Source: an uncultured Campylobacter sp. | GTDB taxonomy: Bacteria; Campylobacterota; Campylobacteria; Campylobacterales; Campylobacteraceae | DNA: 13,223 nucleotides | NCBI RefSeq assembly: GCF_937996225.1 | Contig: NZ_CALKTC010000064.1 | Span: 1 to 13,223 of the forward strand | Reading direction: 5' to 3' | Shown: in pieces, positions 1-7,424 of the stretch | How positions within the stretch are numbered: the first letter of the stretch is position 1 | Layout: every line of letters begins with the position of its first letter | Program-made: the position numbers and the translations under genes | The notes under the pieces: model-generated | Database searches by the model: none | What the model was told of the DNA's origin: nothing | What the model saw: the letters and a program-made list of their open reading frames with translations, nothing else

Positions 1-2353
1 TCAAGCAGATACACGCCAAGAAGCGTTTCAATTCCCAACGGGATGGAATTCTACTCAAGCAGACGCGAAGCGTAAAGCTGAAAGTAGACGGTTTCAATTC
101 CCAACGGGATGGAATTCTACAAAACCCTCTCCATATCGATGCAAGTTCTTTTCTTGCGTTTCAATTCCCAACGGGATGGAATTCTACTTACGTTTGTGGT
201 AGGCTTATGCACGAATATGTAAAGTTTCAATTCCCAACGGGATGGAATTCTACCGGGAGCAGGCTCATCAGCAGGCTTGAAAAGCGAAGTTTCAATTCCC
301 AACGGGATGGAATTCTACGCAGTTGCAGTTGGCATAGAGGCTCTTAAAAAGATGGTTTCAATTCCCAACGGGATGGAATTCTACTTTTGGTTTGAGTGGG
401 TGTAGGCGTTGTATATGGTAGTTTCAATTCCCAACGGGATGGAATTCTACGCTCTCGGTATTTTTAGGGCTTTTTGGGATATTTTGTTTCAATTCCAAAC
501 GGGATGGAATTCTACGCGACGCTAACGGAAGCATTAGCGCCGAAAGACGGCGTTTCAATTCCCAACGGGATAGAATTCTACAGCGATCAGATCGATTGGT
601 AATATCCTCGCATTTAGTTTCAATTCCCAACGGGATGGAATTCTACCAAAACGGCACTGCCACTCAAAACAGCTACGAATAGTTTCAATTCCCAACGGGA
701 TGGAATTCTACATGAGATGATTGAGCGTGGCTTTTTGCAACGATAGTTTCAATTCCCAACGGGATGGAATTCTACTTTTTCGCCACTATTATAAGCCTTT
801 TGAACCGTTTGTTTCAATTCCCAACGGGATGGAATTCTACTAAAAGCACTAGCATTATTACTCTTACGATAGAGGGTTTCAATTCCCAACGGGATGGAAT
901 TCTACTCTAACTTAGGCATATCAAACTCCTTTTTAAAATTATTTCAATTCCCAACGGGATGGAATTCTACTATTTCGGGCATGATGATACATAATTATTT
1001 TGCGAAGTTTCAATTCCCAACGGGATGGAATTCTACCAAGACTAAGAACGCCGTAAAAGCCCCGCTTCTTTGTAGGTTTCAATTCCCAACGGGATGGAAT
1101 TCTACAATATCCTAGCATAACCGATGCTTCTTTCTGCGTCAAGTTTCAATTCCCAACAGGATGGAATTCTACTCAAGTTCTGCGCTTTTTAGCTCCCCAA
1201 CGCGATTGTTTCAATTCCCAATGGGATGGAATTCTACTATAAATCACATCATCTGTCGCACGTCTGTTCCAAAGTTTCAATTCCCAATGGGATGGAATTC
1301 TACCCCGCGGTTAGCGAGTAGTTTCTAAACTCGTCTTGGTTTCAATTCCCAATGGGATGGAATTCTACCGTTTGCGCCGCCGCAGGCTTGAGCGCCTAGC
1401 TTGAGTTTCAATTCCCAATGGGATGGAATTCTACAGCACAGAGCTATCATCTCCGTATTCTGCAGGATCGTTTCAATTCCCAATGGGATGGAATTCTACG
1501 AAATCGCTTAAAGAGCCATTTTTAATTTTGTCAGTTTCAATTCCCAATGGGATGGAATTCTACCCTACGGGATTATCCCGCCATCACTGATCTCGGCGGG
1601 TTTCAATTCCCAATGGGATGGAATTCTACCCATATCCACGACGTGGAAAACAAAGAAAATTCAAGTTTCAATTCCCAACGGGATGGAATTCTACTCGTGT
1701 AAATGTTCTTAGAAGTTCCGGAGTTGATGGGTTTCAATTCCCAACGAGATGGAATTCTACTTAAAATCACTCAAAGAGCCGTTTTTAATTTTGTCAGTTT
1801 CAATTCCCAACGGGATGGAATTCTACGGGGCTGGGCGTTTTACGTGAGCTTTTGCTACGGGGAGTTTCAATTCCCAACGGGATGGAATTCTACGAAAGTA
1901 TCAGTTCTGCGTGCGCCCTGATTTGTAGTGTTTCAATTCCCAACGGGATGGAATTCTACCGAAGTGCCGTTTTGCGTATAGGTGCTGGTGTTGGGTTTCA
2001 ATTCCCAACGGGATGGAATTCTACTGGTTTATTGCGACGGCTATAAACCGAAGAAAGAAGGGTTTCAATTCCCAACGGGATGGAATTCTACAAAAATTGT
2101 GAATTTCATCAATGACAAACAAAACACGTTTCAATTCCCAACGGGATGGAATTCTACAATGAGGGCAGCCGTCCAAATGTGGCTCAAAAACACGGTTTCA
2201 ATTCCCAACGGGATGGAATTCTACAAGACCTATGAAAGTTATCTACGTCATAGAGGCTTGTTTCAATTCCCAACGGGATGGAATTCTACACAAGCTTTGA
2301 TAAAAACATCACGAAAAGAGAGAGTTTCAATTCCCAACGGGATGGAATTCTAC
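1..2353 (-). CRISPR. Type I-B CRISPR array, 36 repeats, open at left edge
   Basis: Thirty-six copies of a 30-bp repeat are present. On the plus strand the repeat begins GTTTCAATTCCC and ends GGATGGAATTCTAC. The first copy is at 25-54 and the last at 2324-2353. The 35 complete spacers are 34-39 bp long, mostly 35-36. A partial spacer fills 1-24, so the array continues beyond the window. Read on the minus strand, the repeat ends in ATTGAAAC, the usual 8-nt crRNA 5' handle of type I-A/I-B systems. The array is therefore inferred to be transcribed leftward, like the cas genes, with its leader at the right. Twenty-four repeats are identical. Variants lie at 486 (C12A), 552 (G21A), 941 (G1A), 1143 (G16A), 1208-1629 (seven copies, C15T) and 1731 (G17A). 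The ten repeats nearest the leader, except the one at 1731, are canonical. Confidence 0.98.
1208..1629 (-). repeat. Block of seven variant CRISPR repeats (C15T)
   Basis: Repeats starting at 1208, 1274, 1339, 1405, 1470, 1534 and 1600 all read CCCAATGGGA where the rest of the array reads CCCAACGGGA. The change is position 15 of the 30-bp plus-strand repeat. The neighbouring repeats at 1143 and 1665 carry C at this position; the one at 1143 has a different change, G16A. Sharing of one substitution by consecutive repeats is expected if a mutated leader-proximal repeat was copied at each spacer insertion. The return to C at 1665 needs a separate event. Confidence 0.97.
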
Positions 2354-2393
2354 AGCACGAATTTTGCCATTTTTCTAGGTAGAAAGTGTTAGG

Positions 2394-2399
2394 AGTATA
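2394..2399 (-). promoter_or_regulatory. Possible -10 element of the pre-crRNA promoter
   Basis: The minus strand reads TATACT here within an A/T-rich run (AAAAATATATACTCC), about 40 bases before the first repeat. Transcription would begin near 2387 and enter the array directly. There is no clear -35 box, which Campylobacter sigma-70 promoters often lack. The call rests on one hexamer and on position, so it is weak. Confidence 0.25.
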
Positions 2400-2429
2400 T
2401 ATTTTTATGCCTTAAAATGGACTAAATTT

Positions 2430-2466
2430 AAAAAAGCGCCGATTGCTCAATGCCCAAGATTTCGGC
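2430..2466 (-). terminator. Possible Rho-independent terminator after cas1
   Basis: On the minus strand GCCGA (2466-2462) can pair with TCGGC (2442-2438). An inner TTG/CAA pairing is possible, and the stem is followed by GC and then six T residues (2435-2430). It lies about 280 bases past the cas1 stop and just upstream of the -10 candidate at 2394-2399, so it could separate the cas mRNA from the pre-crRNA. The outer stem is short and the loop long, so the folding is uncertain. Confidence 0.3.
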
Positions 2467-2580
2467 ATTTCAAAATCTTAAAAGCAACTTTATCGCTATC
2501 TATATGTATCGTGAGTGCAAATGTTAAAATCTAAATATAAAGATATTCAAAAATCGAAGTGTGAATAATAAAAAGCTGAA

Positions 2581-2606
2581 ATTTTAAAAGCATATGCGTT
2601 TTTAAA
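2581..2606. repeat. Leader dyad element, copy 1
   Basis: The core AAAAGCATATGCGTTTT is close to a perfect inverted repeat around GCATATGC. The whole 26-bp segment recurs, with a few changes, at 2645-2670. The two copies are offset by 64 bp, about six helical turns. Function is unknown; binding of a leader-recognition protein is only a guess. Confidence 0.6.
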
Positions 2607-2644
2607 GCCAATTCGTTCGCCGTTCCGTGCTTCAGATCAAATTT

Positions 2645-2670
2645 ATTTCAAAAGCACATGCATTTTAAGA
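2645..2670. repeat. Leader dyad element, copy 2
   Basis: This is the second copy of the element at 2581-2606. Its core is AAAAGCACATGCATTTT. The two differ by T/C and G/A transitions plus one T of length, and the dyad centre GCAYATGC is kept. Confidence 0.6.
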
Positions 2671-2743
2671 GGGCGTAATCTATAGGCGTAAGTGATTCTA
2701 GTTAAGATTTCAAAAACATAAATTTAAACTTGAAGACCCAGCC

Positions 2744-3742
2744 CTACCGCCATACCAACCCCTCATAAGGCACGCCTTCGCAGACATATTTTTTAATCTG
2801 GTTGGCCTCGCGACGGATAATTTGACGCCAGGTTAGGCTCTGTCCTGCTACGTTCGCGCAAGATGCTAGTTTCTCAATCATTTTTAGCTCGATTTTTTGC
2901 ACCGCTTCTTTACCGAATCGAATACGCCCCGCGTCTGTTTCAAAATCTTTTGCCGTAATCTCACGCTTATTTAACATTCCAAAAATTAATCTATCGCCTA
3001 AAATAGGCTTAAAAATCTCTGCAAGATCAAGATGCAGACTTAGCGCACGGTAGTTTGGCTCGTGTAAAAAGCCGATGCGCGGATCAAGCTCGGTTTTGTA
3101 AATTTCGCTGAGGCAGACGTTATAAATACGCGTATTTACATAGCTAATGAGGGCATTAATTTTATCTGCCGGCGGGCGTTTGGAGCGCGTCGTAAATTTA
3201 AAACTGCGCTGATCCTCGATGATTTCGTTCCAGGCCGCGAAATACTGCTTGGCAAAGCCGCCTTCCACTGCCATTACCGCTGCTATGTCGCAGGCGCGCG
3301 CTAGAGCATCCAGATGCGGCGCAGTATCGAGCGAGACGCCGTAAGCCTTGCAATTAATGGCTGCATTTAAGATGCGAGCGCGAGTAATCTCGCGAGCGAT
3401 AAAAAGGCGTTTAGAAAGATCGTCAAAAGCCCGCAGCTGCGCCAAAAGCAGAAAGCCGCTTTTGTTTACAGAATTTGAAGTATTTGGGAAAAAACTGCCG
3501 CGGAAGCTCTGATAGGCGCTAAAAATATGCAGCAAAATGTTATTATCGGCCAAAAATGCCATAGCATAGGTATCAAGCTCTACTCGCGCCAAAATATAAA
3601 TTTCATCAATTGCGTTAATCGGCAAAATTTTACTAGCTAAAATTCCGCCCTCGTCGTTAAATTTATCGAAGTATAGATTATTATCTTTGCGGCGCAATCG
3701 GCCGGAGCTCAAAATAAAATGCGTGCGATCCGATTTTTGCAT
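2744..3742 (-). CDS. cas1: Cas1, CRISPR integrase
   Basis: This 332-residue Cas1 is the metal-dependent integrase that, bound to Cas2, inserts new spacers at the leader end of the array. The N-terminal beta domain (about 1-95) carries the usual opening, with SSGRLRRKDNNLYF. The helical catalytic domain has the expected metal ligands: E160 in AVEGGFAKQYF, H227 in GFLHEPNYR, and D239/E242 in LHLDLAEIFKP. Length is normal for type I-B and no lesion is visible. The ATG at 3742 is preceded by AAGGATAAAGT, 17 bases after the cas2 stop. It is the last gene of the cas operon before the leader. Its base composition is G+C-rich (two sampled 60-base lines give 52% and 60%), unlike cas3 and cas8b. The family is certain; whether adaptation still works depends on cas2. 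Confidence 0.97.
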   Translation of the reverse strand: MQKSDRTHFILSSGRLRRKDNNLYFDKFNDEGGILASKILPINAIDEIYILARVELDTYAMAFLADNNILLHIFSAYQSFRGSFFPNTSNSVNKSGFLLLAQLRAFDDLSKRLFIAREITRARILNAAINCKAYGVSLDTAPHLDALARACDIAAVMAVEGGFAKQYFAAWNEIIEDQRSFKFTTRSKRPPADKINALISYVNTRIYNVCLSEIYKTELDPRIGFLHEPNYRALSLHLDLAEIFKPILGDRLIFGMLNKREITAKDFETDAGRIRFGKEAVQKIELKMIEKLASCANVAGQSLTWRQIIRREANQIKKYVCEGVPYEGLVWR

Positions 3743-3758
3743 ACTTTATCCTTAAATT

Positions 3759-4038
3759 TTAGCTGAAAATCGCTTCGTTTTTATCGCGTCCGATGACTAG
3801 GCGCTGTGAATATTTGAGCGAATTAAAAGTATAAATTACTACCGAATCAAGCTTGCTGGCGCATTCTTTTTGCAAAATCGCCATTAATTTTTTAAGATCG
3901 CTCGCTCTGATTTCACCCTCGAAAACGCTGAATTGCACGCGAGGCAGAAACTTCTCGACCGCCTTTCGGACGCGCGCGGCGTTATTTTTCTCCTTTTCGC
4001 CGCTGCTTGGAAATATCGTAAAATAAAATAGCGTACAT
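3759..4038 (-). pseudogene. cas2: Cas2 with a single-base frameshift
   Basis: Cas2 is the small ferredoxin-fold partner of Cas1. The ATG at 4038 has a good Shine-Dalgarno (AGGAG, overlapping the cas4 stop) and opens with MYAILFYDIS, the first beta strand of Cas2. That frame then stops at TAA (3984-3982) after 18 codons. The rest of the protein sits in the next frame, from about 4006 to the stop at 3759, and includes RVRKAVEKFLPRVQFSVFEGEI and SVVIYTFNSLKYSQRLVIG. Removing one A of the AA at 4008-4007 joins the two parts into 92 residues, the normal Cas2 size. Two other readings exist: a sequencing error, or a +1 recoding event at AAA TAA C, which would also restore the downstream frame. The downstream frame has no start that would give a complete fold. 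It lies 8 bases after cas4 and 16 bases before cas1, an unusual order. Confidence 0.87.
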
Positions 4039-4046
4039 TCTATCTC

Positions 4047-4544
4047 CTAAATGCAATAATCACGATAAGCGCAACTCTCGCAAATCTTTTGCGGGCTAAA
4101 TTTAGGCGGCTTTGGCTCGTTTACAAGGGCGGCGATGCTGTTTAGAATTGTTTCGATTTTAGTGAAATTTTCGGCGTTATCCTCAATGGTTATGACGGTT
4201 TTGCCGCTAATTAATTTGCCTTTCACCTCTTTTAAATTTAAGCCTGTTTTTAAAAGATAGATATAAAAAAGCAGCTGCATCTTGCCTGCTTCTGGATTTT
4301 TTAGGCTCTTTTTATATTCGGTGATGAGATAATGTCCGCGCTGCTTGGAAAGCTTATCAAATTTCAAATTTGAAAATGCGAATTCCTGCAAACCATTCTC
4401 TTTGATATCCCCTAGTGCCTTGCCCATCAGCACGTTTTCATCTTCCTGATTGGCGTGAATATTGTGTCCGTAAAGCCACGCCTTGCGCTTACAGGTAACG
4501 TAATAATTCACAAGCGTGCCGGTGATTTGGTCCTTGCAAAACAT
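4047..4544 (-). CDS. cas4: Cas4, RecB-like Fe-S nuclease of adaptation
   Basis: This 165-residue Cas4 trims prespacers and helps select PAM and orientation alongside Cas1-Cas2. The opening GTLVNYYVTCKRKAWL is typical of the family and supplies the first cluster cysteine (C18). The other three lie in the C-terminal CESCAYRDYC. The RecB-type active site is visible as D63 in NLKFDKL, E76 and K78 in ITEYKKS, and Q90 in KMQLLFYIY. One deviation is that the usual GKxxH segment reads GKALGD, with no histidine. The ATG overlaps the cas3 stop by one base (TAATG), which indicates translational coupling. Base composition is between those of cas3 and cas1. The assignment is secure. Confidence 0.95.
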   Translation of the reverse strand: MFCKDQITGTLVNYYVTCKRKAWLYGHNIHANQEDENVLMGKALGDIKENGLQEFAFSNLKFDKLSKQRGHYLITEYKKSLKNPEAGKMQLLFYIYLLKTGLNLKEVKGKLISGKTVITIEDNAENFTKIETILNSIAALVNEPKPPKFSPQKICESCAYRDYCI

Positions 4545-6739
4545 TAGTAGAAAAACTCATTCTTGAGATTTAAGGCGACATCCTTTTTAATCCCGAAATT
4601 ATTATTGTACGAAGTATCGCCGAATGGTAAATAATAGACATCTTTTAGCCCATCAATACGCTTTATATTTAAACGCTTTGCATCAAATTCTGTGATATTT
4701 ACACCAAATCTATTAATTTTCTTAATAGTATTCGTAAATATATCTTTCTTATTAAATTTGTCCATATCAAGCCTATTGATTTCAAAAATTTCATTTTGAA
4801 ATTCTTTAATATAATCTTCTTTTGGCTCAATTATTACTAAAATTTTAAGCCTATCATCCATCGCCTCGCTAATCTTTTCGTTTATATCGTAAAATCCTAG
4901 CTCTTGCATCTGCTCCGCCAAAAATAAGCTCTCTAAGCTTTGCTTTATGGCGCTGAAATACCCAGTGGAAATATCTAAAATTTCGCTTTCGATGATATCT
5001 CTTTGCTTTAGAATTTTTACCAAAATAGTATCGCTAATGCGTTTTAAATCACCGTAAATGAGATCGGAATAGTCGCAAATATCGTTAAATACGTATAATT
5101 CTCCCAGGGCTGCGAAATTTCTATTTATGCGACCGGCAGTTTGGATAATCGAGCTAATGGGCGCTATCTCTCTAAATCCGACATCAAAATCCAAATCCAC
5201 GCCAGCTTCGATAGACTGTGTAGAAACTAGCAAGATCGGATCACCGCGCCCACTTTTATTTTTTGCAATTGCATCTTTTATATTTTCGATATTTTTTCGT
5301 TTGTGATCGTCGCACATATATCCGTTTAGGCAAAAAACTTTAAATTCATCGTAAAATTCCAAAAATAGCTCTTGCGCTTTTTTAATGGTATTTACGACGA
5401 CTAGTGTATTTTTGCTTTTTGCCAATTGTTTAATATCGTCTTTTAAAGCACTCTCGTCACCATCAAACCACTTCAAAACGTATCTATTTTGGTCTTTGAA
5501 ATAATCTAAATTTGAAATTTCTTTAAATTTAGTCGTATCAACAATAGGCATCGTAGCGGACATAAAGATAAAAATGCAGCCAAATCTTTCCGCCAACATC
5601 TCGCAAAGTTTCATAAAATCCGCCCTGAACTTATACGGTACCGCCTGCGCCTCATCGATTATTATTACACTATTTTTTAATCGGTTAAATTTTACGCTAT
5701 CTTTATTTTTGTTTCCAAAGAGTGCAAATACAAATTGATATAGCGTAGTTACGTTAATATCTCCACTAAAGGAATCCATCAAAAATTTAACTTTAGAATA
5801 GCGATCTTGCGGAGTGCTTTCATCTATCGTAGTTTTGTGATGAATTTTATGAATTAATATATTTTTATCGTCTTTGAAAATCTCTTTTATCTCATCATAA
5901 ACTTGATCTATGATAGCCGTAAACGGCAGCACATAAATAATACGTTCTTTATTAAATTTGGCGGCAAAATTTAGCGCAGTCAAAGTCTTGCCGTAGCCCG
6001 TAGGCGCAGTTAAAGTAAAAAGATTATGATTTACATCGAAATTATTTAAAACAAATTTTCTAAACTCGCTTCTTTTTGCATTTGGCTTACGATTTTCCAG
6101 GGCTTTGATATATTTTTCGATCGTATTAGAATTCGCCGGTTTAGAAACAGGAATTCTTTGATTAAAAATAGCTTCATATTTATCACTATAAATAAGCGAC
6201 GAAAATATGTCTTTGAAATTTAAAAAGTCATCGTAATCAAACTTCTTTTTCGCAAATTTGAAGTATTCTCTTAAATGTTTAGCTTTAATTAAAAGCTCAT
6301 TTTTATCCCTTTTAATATCTTTGTAAATTTCTAAACCTAAAGCTTTATCTAAGACTTCATCCCAAAAGCCTAGCTCTCTCGAGCTCTCAAAATATTTACC
6401 GAAATTTTTATTTTGCGTTGTAAGCTCACAAAAATTTTCTACATTTCCATGGTGTGATACGATGGATAAAAACCCAAAAGCCGTATCTAGCTCATTAAAT
6501 TCTGAATTTAGTAAAAATATGTAAGCGGATAATAAAGCATGATTTTTATCTGCAATTTTTTCGGTAGGATTTTTTATATAAATCTGAAAATTAGTTTTTA
6601 GCTTAGCTATATCGTGATAAATTTTAACGCATTGCAAAAGCCTACTATCCGTTTCAGCAAGCATATTTGTTATATGCTTTATTAATGGTTTATTAGGATG
6701 CGATAGCAGCTCACTTTGCAAAGTAGACCTTGTAGTCAT
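4544..6739 (-). CDS. cas3: Cas3, HD nuclease and helicase
   Basis: Cas3 is recruited by Cascade once an R-loop has formed, then unwinds and degrades the target DNA. This 731-residue protein has an N-terminal HD nuclease domain with H14, H42-D43 (YHDIAKL), H67 (KNHALL), H96-H97 (SHHGNV) and D186 (IYSDKYEA). The superfamily 2 helicase follows: Walker A APTGYGKT (245-252), DEAQ box (362-365), SAT (394-396), the EAGVDLDFD segment (511-519) and QTAGRINR (533-540). All nuclease and helicase motifs look intact. The ATG at 6739 lies inside the end of cas5 (29-base overlap), and the stop overlaps the cas4 start. The gene is A/T-rich (one sampled line is 25% G+C). It is a fused Cas3, not split into Cas3' and Cas3''. 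Confidence 0.97.
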   Translation of the reverse strand: MTTRSTLQSELLSHPNKPLIKHITNMLAETDSRLLQCVKIYHDIAKLKTNFQIYIKNPTEKIADKNHALLSAYIFLLNSEFNELDTAFGFLSIVSHHGNVENFCELTTQNKNFGKYFESSRELGFWDEVLDKALGLEIYKDIKRDKNELLIKAKHLREYFKFAKKKFDYDDFLNFKDIFSSLIYSDKYEAIFNQRIPVSKPANSNTIEKYIKALENRKPNAKRSEFRKFVLNNFDVNHNLFTLTAPTGYGKTLTALNFAAKFNKERIIYVLPFTAIIDQVYDEIKEIFKDDKNILIHKIHHKTTIDESTPQDRYSKVKFLMDSFSGDINVTTLYQFVFALFGNKNKDSVKFNRLKNSVIIIDEAQAVPYKFRADFMKLCEMLAERFGCIFIFMSATMPIVDTTKFKEISNLDYFKDQNRYVLKWFDGDESALKDDIKQLAKSKNTLVVVNTIKKAQELFLEFYDEFKVFCLNGYMCDDHKRKNIENIKDAIAKNKSGRGDPILLVSTQSIEAGVDLDFDVGFREIAPISSIIQTAGRINRNFAALGELYVFNDICDYSDLIYGDLKRISDTILVKILKQRDIIESEILDISTGYFSAIKQSLESLFLAEQMQELGFYDINEKISEAMDDRLKILVIIEPKEDYIKEFQNEIFEINRLDMDKFNKKDIFTNTIKKINRFGVNITEFDAKRLNIKRIDGLKDVYYLPFGDTSYNNNFGIKKDVALNLKNEFFY

Positions 6740-7424
6740 TTATTTGATAAATATTTCCTCTATTCTTTGCTTTGATTTGACTATTGCCGCTTAACTTAAT
6801 AACGAAATCTTTAAAATCCTTAAAAATTCGATCCTCTTCGCATCCGCAAGCCATTCTAGCCGTAGTAAGTCTGATATCAAAGCTTTGTGCATCAAATATA
6901 AAATCGTCCATTAAAACGAATGTATCTATAAAACTTTCTTTTTCATGAACCAATTCACAATTTTTTATCTCGATATATTTAAAATCCGCTATACAAAAAT
7001 TTATACCTAAATATGGCGTAAAGACACATCTATGAGCTTTTAAGCTGTTAATTATCTTTTCTTTATAAGAAGCGTTTAAAGCACTTAAATCAACGAATAT
7101 GATATATCTGGGATCCTTTATTAGCTCTTTATAAAACTGCTTTTTCTCGCTAGAATCTTGATAGCCTTGTTCGATATGCATACTTGACGATAGAGCAAAT
7201 TTTATACCGTTAAAAATCATAGTTTTTTTGCGAAATTGCGAACTTAAAATAACGCTATAACCTATATCGTTAAGTTTAAAATAATTCATTTCACCTATAA
7301 TTGCTCCCAAAAACCCCATTACGGCAGTCTTTGGCGGCACTGGGTATGTAAGAGACGAGTAGATAGTAGCCGGATGAGAAAAATGCGCATTATCTCCCGA
7401 TAGCTCAAAAGCTATTATATCCAT
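6711..7424 (-). CDS. cas5: Cas5, type I-B Cascade subunit
   Basis: This 237-residue RAMP protein caps the 5' handle end of the crRNA in Cascade. The N-terminal FELSGDNAHFSHP and SLTYPVPPKTAVMGFLGAIIGE are the Cas5 signature (first ferredoxin strand and the PP-T--G--G segment). The start codon ATG at 7424 follows the cas7 stop TAA with no intervening base. The C-terminus runs 29 bases into cas3. It belongs to the Cas5h/Cas5b branch that accompanies Csh1/Csh2-type genes. RNA cleavage activity is not expected, since a separate Cas6 is present. It shares low G+C with cas7, cas8b and cas3. Confidence 0.94.
   Translation of the reverse strand: MDIIAFELSGDNAHFSHPATIYSSLTYPVPPKTAVMGFLGAIIGEMNYFKLNDIGYSVILSSQFRKKTMIFNGIKFALSSSMHIEQGYQDSSEKKQFYKELIKDPRYIIFVDLSALNASYKEKIINSLKAHRCVFTPYLGINFCIADFKYIEIKNCELVHEKESFIDTFVLMDDFIFDAQSFDIRLTTARMACGCEEDRIFKDFKDFVIKLSGNSQIKAKNRGNIYQINDYKVYFAK

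Larger units (their letters stand above)
2354..2743 (-). promoter_or_regulatory. CRISPR leader region between cas1 and array
   Basis: This 390-bp stretch without a gene lies between the cas1 stop and the repeat at 2324-2353. It is A/T-rich and holds no ORF of useful length on either strand. Its position next to the canonical, intact end of the array, upstream in the direction of crRNA transcription, identifies it as the leader. It would carry the pre-crRNA promoter and the signals that direct Cas1-Cas2 integration to the first repeat. It contains two related dyad elements (2581-2606 and 2645-2670), a possible terminator hairpin (2430-2466) and a weak -10 candidate (2394-2399). The leader assignment follows from position and the orientation of the repeat, not from a known leader motif. 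Confidence 0.8.

Noticed and set aside
1..90. Partial spacer 1-24 and spacer 55-90 both contain TCAAGCAGA at their left
   Set aside because: Only nine bases match in a row, and the rest diverges without a codon pattern. The left spacer is incomplete, so a relation cannot be judged.
117..2392. Many short ORFs on both strands within the array, sharing RIPSRWELK- or FQFPTGWNST-like repeats
   Set aside because: They are translations of the CRISPR repeat. The repeated peptide is an effect of the 30-bp unit, and the frames depend on spacer length.
2521..2568. Plus-strand ORF of 15 codons in the leader starting at ATG 2521
   Set aside because: It is too short, has no ribosome binding site, and lies antisense in an A/T-rich leader.
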